This document shows, in pieces, positions 26,097-33,600 of a DNA stretch of 64,000 nucleotides; positions within the stretch are counted from its first letter, which is position 1, and every line of letters begins with the position of its first letter. The stretch covers positions 496,001 to 560,000 of the forward strand of contig NZ_LMVK01000012.1 in the NCBI RefSeq assembly GCF_001541315.1. Reading direction: 5' to 3'. Made by a program: the position numbers and the translations under genes. This DNA comes from Agrobacterium tumefaciens str. B6 (GTDB lineage: Bacteria > Pseudomonadota > Alphaproteobacteria > Rhizobiales > Rhizobiaceae). The notes beneath the pieces were generated by a model. The model was not told the origin of the DNA and ran no database searches. It saw only the letters and a program-made list of their open reading frames with translations.

Positions 26097-26276
26097 AGCG
26101 GGGCGAGGCGGGTACGCGCATGCAGGCGGGGGAGGAAACCCCTGCGAGCCCTCAAGTGCGCACCGGGAGAACCGGAGACGGTTGCAACCGCCGGACCCGC
26201 CTTGGGCCGCAACCATTTCAAACCGTATGAACAAGCTACAATGAGTCTTGCCGGCCGCACCACGGCGAGAATTCAC
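26070..26276 (-). ncRNA. Candidate small RNA of about 200 nt with its own promoter and terminator
   Basis: A minus-strand transcription unit between the ferredoxin and DUF922 genes: promoter-like elements at 26282-26310, a terminator at 26066-26096, and no credible protein frame between. The body folds: GGCGGGT (26107-26113) pairs with ACCCGCC (26195-26201) and encloses GCGCA / TGCGC (26116-26120, 26157-26161), an arm GCAGG / CCTGC (26122-26126, 26141-26145), and a hairpin on the 12-bp palindrome CGGTTGCAACCG (26179-26190) flanked by CCGG repeats. It was not recognised as 6S, SRP, RNase P, tmRNA or a known riboswitch. Confidence 0.45.
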
Positions 26277-26281
26277 GGGTG

Positions 26282-26310
26282 ATATAGGACATGACGTTAC
26301 GTCATGTCCG
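26282..26310 (-). promoter_or_regulatory. Promoter with embedded 23-bp palindrome upstream of the candidate small RNA
   Basis: On the minus strand CTATAT (26287-26282) matches the rhizobial -10 consensus; CGGACA (26310-26305) sits 17 bases upstream as a -35. A perfect inverted repeat GGACATGACGT-T-ACGTCATGTCC (26287-26309) spans the spacer, as a repressor operator would. Confidence 0.45.
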
Positions 26311-26350
26311 TGATTTTCCCCGAGATTCTGGAAGGTACGGCCAATGACCG

Positions 26351-26977
26351 TCAGCGACGATTCTGGCCCTGCTCGAGCCGGTTTTTCAAAAGCCGGGTCA
26401 TGCGGGCATCGAAATTTTTCGATTCCACGACGTCGAAGCGCATCTGGTCCCGGTCATGCTCGTCCATCACCGTCTGGGTGATCTTGCCGACCATTTCCTG
26501 TAGCGTCTCGCAGCTTTTCTGCGGCCGAAGCGAGGTCAGCTGTCTTTCAAGCGAACGGGCATGGGTGCGGGCGATTTCCGCATGGCGCTCCTCGTGGCGC
26601 TTGATATCGGCAAGCAGCGTATCCCAGATGAAGGCCAGTTCCGCCGTGGTGCGACGGCGGTTTTTCCATTGCGGCAGGAGAATGCGGGTGTTTAGCACCA
26701 CTTTGGCGGTTCCGACGCTGCAAAGGCCGTTTTTCTCCACATAGGTGAGCTCGCCCCCGAATTTGATTTCGGTAGCGCCGGGATGGCGCGCGCCGGTATT
26801 GCGGGTCAGGGGGCCGTGCTTGGAAAGCTGCTGGTCGAGATCGGCCGCCGTTTTGCCGCCAATCGAAAAATAGGAATAGGTCTTGCGGACGATGGTGTCG
26901 GAAAATGCCGATCCGGGTAGGGAAAGTGCCATTGCGCCCGCCAAAGCGACGCAAAGAGCACGTGATGATTTAGTCAT
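26351..26977 (-). CDS. DUF922 exported zinc-protease-like protein
   Basis: A 208-residue protein with a signal peptide (VALAGAMALSLPGSAFS, cleavage near 26) and a DUF922 domain. The mature part opens YSYFSIGGKTAADLDQQLSKHGP, has the pair of cysteines C86 and C156, and carries a zincin motif H128-E-E-R-H132 (HEERHAEIA). This predicts a periplasmic metallopeptidase, but activity has not been shown for the family as far as I know. It is divergent from the folate operon. After its stop comes the small-RNA region rather than an obvious terminator. Confidence 0.85.
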   Translation of the reverse strand: MTKSSRALCVALAGAMALSLPGSAFSDTIVRKTYSYFSIGGKTAADLDQQLSKHGPLTRNTGARHPGATEIKFGGELTYVEKNGLCSVGTAKVVLNTRILLPQWKNRRRTTAELAFIWDTLLADIKRHEERHAEIARTHARSLERQLTSLRPQKSCETLQEMVGKITQTVMDEHDRDQMRFDVVESKNFDARMTRLLKNRLEQGQNRR

Positions 26978-27081
26978 GACCCGGCCTTCCGGTTGAACTT
27001 CAAAAAGGTTTGCTGCATAGGCGGAGCGGAACTTATAAGAATTGGCATAACACTCCGTTATTCCCGAAAGGCGCGTGTTAC

Positions 27082-27942
27082 GTGATAACAGCCGGCAGCA
27101 ACGCGTGGCAAGCGGCCCATGGTCGCTCCCTGAAACTTGATGGGCGTGGCCGTATTATGGCCATCGTCAATGCAACGCCCGATTCCTTTTCCGATGGCGG
27201 CCGTTATCTTGCCGTCGATTCGGCTTTTTCCCATGCGCTGACCTGCGTGGAAGAGGGTGCTGACATCATCGATATCGGCGGCGAATCCACGCGGCCGGGT
27301 GCCGCCGCGGTGACGGAAGCCCAGGAACAGGACCGGGTGCTGCCGGTCATCGAGAAATTGCGCCGGGAGACGGATGTGCTGATCTCCGTCGATACCTATC
27401 GCGCTTCGACGGCGAAGCTGGCGATCAGCGCGGGCGCACATATCGTCAATGACGTCTTCGGCCTGCAGAAGGACATGGAAATGGCCGGCGTGGTAGCGGC
27501 CACCCGCGCCGGGGTCTGCATCATGCATACCGGCCGCGACCGGCAGAAGCTTGCCGATGTGATCGCCGACCAGTTCGAATTCCTCAATCGCTCGCTCGAG
27601 ATCGCCGAGGATGCGGGTATTGCCCGCGATGCCGTCGTGCTCGATCCCGGTTTTGGTTTTGCCAAGGACGAGCGGGAAAATGTCGAACTGATGGCACGTT
27701 TCGGCGAGCTTGCCGCTTTCGGCCTTCCGGTTCTCGCCGGTACGTCGCGCAAGCGTTTCATCGGGTCGCTGACGGGCCGGGATGCGGCAGCGGAACGCGA
27801 TATCGGAACGGCTGCGACCACCGCGATCCTGAGGTTGGCGGGTGCTTCGATTTTTCGCGTGCACAATGTCGCTGCAACGCGCGATGCACTGGCAATCGCC
27901 GATGCGGTTCTTGCCAAAACGTCGGCAAAGGCCGATGCGTAG
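27082..27942 (+). CDS. folP: Dihydropteroate synthase
   Basis: It condenses p-aminobenzoate with dihydropterin pyrophosphate in folate synthesis and is the sulfonamide target. About 286 residues with all family signatures: IMAIVNATPDSFSDGG, DIIDIGGESTRPGA, ISVDTYRASTAKLAI, DPGFGFAKDERENVELM and LAGTSRKRFIG. The start is uncertain: GTG 27082 (VITAGSNAWQ) gives the normal family length, and an in-frame TTG at 27010 would add 24 residues. It is the first gene of folP-folB-folK, with folB 78 bases downstream. Confidence 0.93.
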   Translation: MITAGSNAWQAAHGRSLKLDGRGRIMAIVNATPDSFSDGGRYLAVDSAFSHALTCVEEGADIIDIGGESTRPGAAAVTEAQEQDRVLPVIEKLRRETDVLISVDTYRASTAKLAISAGAHIVNDVFGLQKDMEMAGVVAATRAGVCIMHTGRDRQKLADVIADQFEFLNRSLEIAEDAGIARDAVVLDPGFGFAKDERENVELMARFGELAAFGLPVLAGTSRKRFIGSLTGRDAAAERDIGTAATTAILRLAGASIFRVHNVAATRDALAIADAVLAKTSAKADA

Positions 27943-28020
27943 ATCAATGAGTGCCGGAATGCCATGTCCCCAAGAGGGGGCGGCTTTCTGGAGAAACAGT
28001 CCTGCCATGGAGGCGATGCG

Positions 28021-28386
28021 ATGAGCCGCTATACCATCATCCTGAAAAACTGTTCTTTCTTCGCCCGTCATGGTCTTCTTGAGCAGGAGGAGGTGCTGGG
28101 CCAGCGCTTTTTCGTCGATGCCGAGATGGAAGTCGAGGCGGGTGATGCGCTGGAAACCGACGATATCGAAAATACCGTCGATTACGGCGTGGCCTTTGCC
28201 GTCATCGAAAAAATCGTCGTCGGGCAGCGCCGTTACCTTATCGAGGCGCTGGCTAACGATATCGCCAAGGCGCTGCGTGCCCGTTATCCGCAGATCGTCT
28301 GGCTCAGGATCACGGTGCGCAAACCCTCCGCACCCGTTCCCGGCATTCTCGATTATGCGCAGGTCAGCGTTGAACACCGTGCCTGA
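28021..28386 (+). CDS. folB: Dihydroneopterin aldolase
   Basis: A 121-residue enzyme cleaving dihydroneopterin to hydroxymethyl-dihydropterin. Recognisable motifs are LKNCSFFARHGLLEQEEVLGQRFFVD (the Glu of the substrate pocket), DDIENTVDYG, and VRKPSAPVPG with the catalytic Lys. The start ATG 28021 has GGAGG seven bases upstream; an upstream in-frame ATG at 27964 lacks this. It lies between folP and folK, so three consecutive folate steps are encoded together. Confidence 0.93.
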   Translation: MSRYTIILKNCSFFARHGLLEQEEVLGQRFFVDAEMEVEAGDALETDDIENTVDYGVAFAVIEKIVVGQRRYLIEALANDIAKALRARYPQIVWLRITVRKPSAPVPGILDYAQVSVEHRA

Positions 28387-28906
28387 GAAGAAGACCGTCG
28401 CCGCATTGGGCCTTGGCGGCAATATCGGCGATCCCGCCGCCGCCATGGCAAGGGCGCTCCGCGAACTCGATGCACACGAGGATTGCCGCGTGCTGGCCGT
28501 TTCCGGACTTTATCGCACGCCGCCCTGGGGCAAGACGGATCAGGCGGATTTCTTCAATTGCTGCGCTTTGGTCGAAACCTCGCTTTCAGCGCCCGCGCTC
28601 TTGCAATTGTGCCTTGATATCGAAAAGGGCATGAAACGCGTGCGGACGGAGCGCTGGGGCCCACGCACCATCGATATTGATGTGCTTACCTATGGGAATG
28701 AGTCTCTCGTAACGGAAAGCATTGAAGTACCGCATCCACGCATGACGGAACGCGCTTTCGTGCTGATGCCGCTCGCCGATATTGCACCCGATCTCGAAGT
28801 CAGGGGCAAGGCCGTGCGGGAATGGCTACGGCAGGCGGACAAAACAGGCATTGTCAGCGCAAACGAAAAGCGGGAGTGGTGGACACTCCCGCTTGGTGAT
28901 GGCTGA
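28370..28906 (+). CDS. folK: Hydroxymethyl-dihydropterin pyrophosphokinase
   Basis: About 178 residues; transfers pyrophosphate from ATP to hydroxymethyl-dihydropterin. Family motifs: ALGLGGNIGDP, VSGLYRTPPWG, DFFNCCALVETSLS, then RWGPRTIDIDVLTYG (the metal-binding D-x-D) and PHPRMTERAFVLMPL. The start is either TTG 28370 (MNTVPEKK) or GTG 28379 (MPEKK); both overlap the folB stop, so translation is coupled. A perfect hairpin lies inside the last codons (28869-28893) and probably ends the opposing gene's transcript. Confidence 0.92.
   Translation: MNTVPEKKTVAALGLGGNIGDPAAAMARALRELDAHEDCRVLAVSGLYRTPPWGKTDQADFFNCCALVETSLSAPALLQLCLDIEKGMKRVRTERWGPRTIDIDVLTYGNESLVTESIEVPHPRMTERAFVLMPLADIAPDLEVRGKAVREWLRQADKTGIVSANEKREWWTLPLGDG
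28869..28893 (-). terminator. Terminator of the minus-strand unknown gene, inside the folK coding end
   Basis: 10-bp arms AGCGGGAGTG / CACTCCCGCT with a 5-base loop. On the minus strand the hairpin is followed by TTTTCGTTT; it begins 27 bases after the stop of the exported unknown protein. Confidence 0.55.
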
Positions 28907-28920
28907 GAAGAGTATGGCGT

Positions 28921-29481
28921 TTACGGCTTGATGGAGCCGACAGCGATCTGATCAATATCGCGCGCCAGTGTCACGCCGATGACCGGGATCATCTGGTCGG
29001 CGACCTTGACGGAAATGGTGATGTTCATCGAATTGTCTTTGGAGACGCGGGCGACCATGGCGCCGTTGAGCTTGGCGCGGTTGATGCCGACGACGACCTT
29101 GTCACCGCTCACCTGTCCGGAGGTGATGTCTAGTCCCTTGCCTTCGGCGCCGTCGAGGAACTTGCCCTCGTAGCTGTTGCCGTTCTGGCTGATGACGGCC
29201 GACATGGGCTGGCTGAAGACGCCGACGCGGCAGGTGCCGCCGAGCTTGATGCCGGTCTGCTTGTCGTCGAGCGGTTCGCCCGTCAGGTCGCAGGTGAATT
29301 TGGTGCCTTTGTATTTGCCGGCGACGATTTCGCCCGGACCTTTCCAGACACCGGCCACGGAGCGGAAAAACACGTCGTCGCGATCGCGCGATGCGGCATG
29401 GACGTCAGACATGCCGAAACCACCGCTGACGGACAATATGGCGGCAAGCCCGCCCACAAGCGAAAAGAAGCGCGAATACAT
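28921..29481 (-). CDS. Exported protein of unknown function
   Basis: A 186-residue protein with a signal peptide (FFSLVGGLAAILSVSGGFGM, cleavage near SDVHAAS, about residue 30). The mature part looks like a small beta-barrel: VAGVWKGPGEIVAGKYKGTKFTCDLTGE, GIKLGGTCRVGVFSQPMSA, then alternating strands to ARDIDQIAV. Two cysteines (in KFTCDL and GGTCRV) could form a disulfide. No family name was recognised. It is convergent with folK. Confidence 0.8.
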   Translation of the reverse strand: MYSRFFSLVGGLAAILSVSGGFGMSDVHAASRDRDDVFFRSVAGVWKGPGEIVAGKYKGTKFTCDLTGEPLDDKQTGIKLGGTCRVGVFSQPMSAVISQNGNSYEGKFLDGAEGKGLDITSGQVSGDKVVVGINRAKLNGAMVARVSKDNSMNITISVKVADQMIPVIGVTLARDIDQIAVGSIKP

Positions 29482-29610
29482 GATACTTTCCCCGGCGAAG
29501 AAGCCTGTTCGATAGGCTGCAATCTACCGGCGGAATGGGTAATGCTTGGTTTATTTCACTCTCATTTGCGGCTTTGTCCGTAACCTTTTGAACCGTCAAT
29601 GCCCGGTAGA

Positions 29611-30690
29611 TCAGGCTTTTTCACCGGTTTTCCCCCCGCTTAGATCGGGTGTGAGGTCGGACATGAAATCGCCGATCCCCGGACGCTTCACCGCCCTGAA
29701 CGGCAGCGGACGGCACAGATCCATCGCCGCAATGCCGATTCGCGCCGTCATCAGGCCGTTGATGACGCCTTCGCCGAGACGTGCGGAGAGTTTCGAGGCA
29801 AGGCCGTGACCGAGAACCTGCTGGGCAAGGCCGTCGCCGACGGCAATCGACCCCGTGACGGCGAGATGTGCGACGACATCCCGCAGAAGCTTGAGCATGC
29901 CGAGCGTGCCGGGGCGGCCGCCATAAAGCTCCGCCATGGCGCGCACCAGCCGCGTGACTTCAAACAGCACGTAAGCGAGATCGACCACAGCGCGTGGGCT
30001 GACGGCAGTGACGACGGAGACGCGCTTGGACGAATTGAGAATCAGTGCCCGCGCTTGCCGGTCGAGCGGCACGAGCAGCTCGCGTTCGGCAAGCTCGATC
30101 AGATGCGGGCCGTCGATGACGTCACTTTCCGTTTCCTTCAGCGCCGCTCGCCCCTTGGCCGTTTCGGCCCGGTGGGAGAGGACGGCATTCAGGCGGGTGA
30201 CGATGGCGCGGGCGGGTTTCGAGCTCTTGTCGAGACTCGCTGTTTCAGCGTCCGCCTTGAGAGACTGCACGGCATTGAGCCGCATGATGCCGAAGACTTC
30301 GCGGCCGACGAGGGCGAGAACTGCAAAAAGCGCCACGATGAGGGCGATTGTCGCGGTATAACCCAGCCAGTCGGAGCGGGAGAAGAGATTGCGGATAAGC
30401 TGATCCGCCCACAGCCCGAAGGCAAGCGAGAACAGGACGCCCAATGCACCGAGCGCGAGCTTGCCGAAGGAGAAACGGCTCTTCTTCGGCGTCGCCACCG
30501 GCAGCGCATTGGCATCTATGCCCTCGGGCGCCAGAAACGGATCGTCTTCGTCCGCCGTCAACGAAACCTCGGCGTCGAAGCTGCGCGGCGCGCGCTTCTG
30601 TGTGGCGGACGACCGTGTCGTCTCCTCGGTATCGAGCGTGAAAGCCGCGGGGCGGCGTGTCTGCGGATCGTTTTGTGTGGGAGCCTTCAT
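29611..30690 (-). CDS. ycjF: YcjF-like membrane protein (DUF697 / TIGR01620)
   Basis: A 359-residue inner-membrane protein. A disordered N-terminus (to about 70) is followed by two transmembrane helices (LALGALGVLFSLAFGLWADQL, and TATIALIVALFAVLALVG), a helical linker (LNAVQSLKADAETASLDK) and a C-terminal DUF697 region with VSVVTAVSPRAVVDLAYVLFEVTRLVRAMAELYGGRPG and HLAVTGSIAVGDG. Family knowledge: it is paired with YcjX and envelope-stress induced in enterobacteria; the molecular role is unclear. Its ATG overlaps the ycjX stop by four bases, so the pair is co-translated. Confidence 0.88.
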   Translation of the reverse strand: MKAPTQNDPQTRRPAAFTLDTEETTRSSATQKRAPRSFDAEVSLTADEDDPFLAPEGIDANALPVATPKKSRFSFGKLALGALGVLFSLAFGLWADQLIRNLFSRSDWLGYTATIALIVALFAVLALVGREVFGIMRLNAVQSLKADAETASLDKSSKPARAIVTRLNAVLSHRAETAKGRAALKETESDVIDGPHLIELAERELLVPLDRQARALILNSSKRVSVVTAVSPRAVVDLAYVLFEVTRLVRAMAELYGGRPGTLGMLKLLRDVVAHLAVTGSIAVGDGLAQQVLGHGLASKLSARLGEGVINGLMTARIGIAAMDLCRPLPFRAVKRPGIGDFMSDLTPDLSGGKTGEKA

Positions 30691-32165
30691 GCGAGCTTGT
30701 CTCCGAACAGGAACTGCATGGCGCGGTCGAGCCTGATATGGGGAACGGAAAGCCGGATGCCGCCGCTGCCCGGCTCATCTATGTTCGGCGGGCGGAAGCG
30801 CACGACATTGACATCGGGCAGCGATGCCTTGTCGCCATCCCTATCGATGCTGCGGAACAGCGGTTCCGGATCCTCGGGCAGGTCGCCGGGAAAGATCGCC
30901 GTCTTGCGATTGCCATCGAAGGTCTCGCCATTGATGGTTTCACCTGCTATCGGCGTGCCGACGATGACAGGCAGCTCGTGGCCGTCCTGGCGCACGCTCG
31001 CCTCGCGGGTGGCGCGCACGGAAGCGAGCGCCATGACCTCGATGCCGGCGCCGTTCATGCCGATTGTCGTGATGGCGCGGTCCACCAGACGGCGGGTCAG
31101 GCGCTCCAGCCGGTCATGGCTTTCATGGTGCAGATGGTCGGCCTTGGTGGCGGCAATCAGCACCTTGTCGATTCGCCTGCCGATCAGCGACGACAGCAGG
31201 CTGTTGGTGCCGGGGCGGAAACAGGCAAGCACATCACCGAGCGCACGCCCCAGATCCTGCACGGCTTCCGGCCCGCGATTGACGGCCTGCAGCGTGTCGA
31301 TCAGGACGATCTGCCGGTCGAGGCGGGCAAAATGCTCGCGGAAGAAGGGGTTGACCACAATCGACTTATAAGCGTCGTAGCGCCGTTCCATCATGGCGCG
31401 CAGCGAGCCCTTGGGCGCTTTCTCGTCGGTGAGGCCCGGAAGCGGCGCGAAGGTCAGTGCGGGCGACCCTTCCAGATCGCCGGGCATCAGGAAACGGCCG
31501 GGCGGCAGGGTTGAGAGTGATCTCTCGTCGGACTTGCAGGCTTTCAGATAGGCTGCGAAACTTTCGGCCAGACGTCGGGCCGTCATTTCGTCGGCCGGCG
31601 CGTTGATATCGAGCGAAGAGGCGATCGCCAGCCATTCCTGCGCCAGTTCGGCACGGACGCCGCTTCCGGCAAGGGCGACGGTCGCATCGCTGAACTGTTT
31701 GTAATCCTGCGATAGAAGCGGCAGGTCGAGCAGCCATTCGCCGGGATAATCAACGATATCAATGGAAAGCTTGCCGGCGGAAAACCACCGGCCCCAGCCG
31801 CTGGCGCTCTGGTAATCCAGCGTGATCCTGAGTTCCGATATCGCCCGCGTCGAATCCGGCCACAGCCGGTCGCGCACCAGCGCCTGAATATGATCCTCAT
31901 ATTGAAAACGGGGAATGGCGTCGTCCGGCTGCGGTTCAAGACGCACATTCGAGACGCGCCCGGACCGCATGGCCTCGAACAGCGGCAGTCGCCCGCCATT
32001 CAGAAGATTGTGGACCAGGGAAGAGATGAAAACCGTCTTTCCCGCCCGCGAAAGGCCGGTGACGCCAAGCCGCAATGTCGGATGGGTGAGGTTGCTCGCA
32101 CGGTCGGCCAGATTATCGAAAGCGATCAGCGCGCTGTCTGTCAGGGACGTAAGAGAAGGCGACAA
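30687..32165 (-). CDS. ycjX: YcjX-family P-loop GTPase/ATPase
   Basis: A 492-residue nucleotide-binding protein. The Walker A is G37-L-S-R-A-G-K-T44 (LGVTGLSRAGKTVFI), a Walker-B-like strand is LSIDIVDYPGEW, and ATKADHLHHESH is an NKxD-like specificity motif. The length fits the YcjX family. It is thought to act with YcjF at the inner membrane; the substrate or client is unknown. The next minus-strand gene begins 4 bases before its stop. Confidence 0.9.
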   Translation of the reverse strand: MSPSLTSLTDSALIAFDNLADRASNLTHPTLRLGVTGLSRAGKTVFISSLVHNLLNGGRLPLFEAMRSGRVSNVRLEPQPDDAIPRFQYEDHIQALVRDRLWPDSTRAISELRITLDYQSASGWGRWFSAGKLSIDIVDYPGEWLLDLPLLSQDYKQFSDATVALAGSGVRAELAQEWLAIASSLDINAPADEMTARRLAESFAAYLKACKSDERSLSTLPPGRFLMPGDLEGSPALTFAPLPGLTDEKAPKGSLRAMMERRYDAYKSIVVNPFFREHFARLDRQIVLIDTLQAVNRGPEAVQDLGRALGDVLACFRPGTNSLLSSLIGRRIDKVLIAATKADHLHHESHDRLERLTRRLVDRAITTIGMNGAGIEVMALASVRATREASVRQDGHELPVIVGTPIAGETINGETFDGNRKTAIFPGDLPEDPEPLFRSIDRDGDKASLPDVNVVRFRPPNIDEPGSGGIRLSVPHIRLDRAMQFLFGDKLA

Positions 32166-32293
32166 TGGCAGTTTCCTGGCTGTGTTTAACGGTCACCGCT
32201 GCAATATAGGGAGCTGCGGCTGCCCAAAAAAGAAGCGCTTCAGCGGATTTTCAGAACGCCGCTCTGCAAAATTCTTATGAAAGGCCGCAGCGA

Positions 32294-32803
32294 TTATTTG
32301 CCCGGTGCGAGGAAATCGACCAGCCGCCAGCGATTTTTACCGTTTGCGGCGCTGTCATCATGGTCGAGAACTGCAAGGCCCGATGTCGGAAAGCCCGAGG
32401 GCAGGGCGGCATGCAGCAGGTCCTCGCCGATCATCGCCTCCAGCGTCGCCTCCATGGTGGGGTTGTGACCCACCAGCATCACCGACGGCGCCTCCGCCTG
32501 AGCGGCGATAAGCGACAGATAGGTCTCGCTGCGCGCATTATACATCTCATCGACGTAGAAGATGTCTATGCCTTCGTTGAAGGCCCGTTGCCAGGCCTGC
32601 GTGGTTTGCCGGCAGCGCGCGGCCGTGGATGACAGAAGCAGATCGGGGCGGTAATGCCGGTCGGCGGCAAGGTCGGCGATGACCTCCGCCTCGGCAAAAC
32701 CGGCTTCGTTCAATCCCCGGTCGAAATCCCGTTCTCCAGGTGCCGCCCAGGCGGCCTTGGCGTGGCGCAGAAGATAAACTCGGCTCGGGGAAGATGCTGT
32801 CAA
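32294..32803 (-). CDS. sixA: SixA-type histidine phosphatase
   Basis: A 169-residue histidine phosphatase superfamily protein. The catalytic motif is L-R-H14-A-K (VYLLRHAKAAW; the usual RHG is RHA here, as in SixA proteins), with the second catalytic histidine in MLVGHNPTME. SixA removes phosphate from histidine on phosphocarrier domains such as NPr of the nitrogen phosphotransferase system or ArcB. It is upstream of ycjX on the same strand, 128 bases apart, possibly as one transcript. Confidence 0.88.
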   Translation of the reverse strand: MTASSPSRVYLLRHAKAAWAAPGERDFDRGLNEAGFAEAEVIADLAADRHYRPDLLLSSTAARCRQTTQAWQRAFNEGIDIFYVDEMYNARSETYLSLIAAQAEAPSVMLVGHNPTMEATLEAMIGEDLLHAALPSGFPTSGLAVLDHDDSAANGKNRWRLVDFLAPGK

Positions 32804-33072
32804 GGGCGGGGACCGGCGTTCGAATGTCAGGGCACGGTATGAATGCTACAGGATAGGGTTGCAGGACCGCAAGTCCTCTTTCCTGTTGGTAAGTCGCGTT
32901 GACGTGATTGAAGAAGAGTTCGCTTCAATACGAATAAAGAATAAAAATTAGTCATTTAGATGATTTTTGTGTCAGTTTTAAAAATGCCTGAAAACTGATC
33001 TGCAGACTTGAATCGGCCACTATCATTGGAGTATACACCGCCGCATTGAGATGTTCTTCGAGGAGAATCGCG

Positions 33073-33492
33073 TTGAGTGAGAAGATCGATCTTAGCAAAT
33101 ATGTACTCTCGGAAGACGATGAGTTCATGAATGCCAGCCAACGGGCATACTTCCGCGCGAAGCTGGTCGCCTGGAAAAATGACATCCTTAGAGAAGCGCG
33201 CGAGACCCTCGGACATCTCGCTGAAGAAAGCGCCAACCATCCCGATCTCGCTGATCGGGCTTCTTCCGAAACGGACCGGGCGATCGAACTTCGCGCCCGC
33301 GACCGTCAGCGCAAGCTGATTTCAAAGATCGATGCAGCCCTTCAGCGGATCGAAGACGGCACTTACGGTTACTGTGAGGAAACGGGCGAGCCTATCGGCC
33401 TCAAGCGTCTGGACGCCCGCCCGATTGCAACGCTCTCCATCGAGGCGCAGGAGCGTCACGAGCGTCGCGAAAAAGTCTACCGCGACGAATAA
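33073..33492 (+). CDS. dksA: DksA/TraR-family RNA polymerase-binding regulator with one zinc-finger cysteine
   Basis: A 139-residue DksA. It enters the RNA polymerase secondary channel and, with ppGpp, controls stable RNA and amino-acid promoters. The coiled-coil tip motif is D58-L-A-D61-R-A (DxxDxA). The C-terminal globular domain keeps only C101 of the four zinc ligands, reading C101-E-E-T104 and S122/A125 in place of the others, so it should not need zinc; this C-T-S-A pattern is known in alphaproteobacterial DksA proteins. TTG 33073 (MSEKIDLSKYV) with AGGAGAA upstream is taken as the start instead of ATG 33046. A strong terminator follows. Confidence 0.92.
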   Translation: MSEKIDLSKYVLSEDDEFMNASQRAYFRAKLVAWKNDILREARETLGHLAEESANHPDLADRASSETDRAIELRARDRQRKLISKIDAALQRIEDGTYGYCEETGEPIGLKRLDARPIATLSIEAQERHERREKVYRDE

Positions 33493-33531
33493 GGCGCTGC
33501 GGCAAGCAGGCCTTCAAATCGCAGGCAAATA

Positions 33532-33565
33532 AAAAGGGCACGGAATTCGCTTCCGTGCCCTTTTT
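33532..33565 (+). terminator. Rho-independent terminator between dksA and the FliO-like gene
   Basis: Stem AAAAGGGCACGGAA / TTCCGTGCCCTTTTT, loop TTCGC. Perfect and followed by T-runs on both strands, so it serves the convergent genes on both sides. Confidence 0.88.
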
Positions 33566-33600
33566 CTGTTCCGAACTTATGGTCGGAAGACCCGCGCCCG

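Noticed and set aside
26085-26276. A 63-codon minus-strand frame within the candidate small RNA
   Set aside because: GTG start without Shine-Dalgarno, product of Pro/Arg/Cys-rich random character; the stems explain the sequence better.
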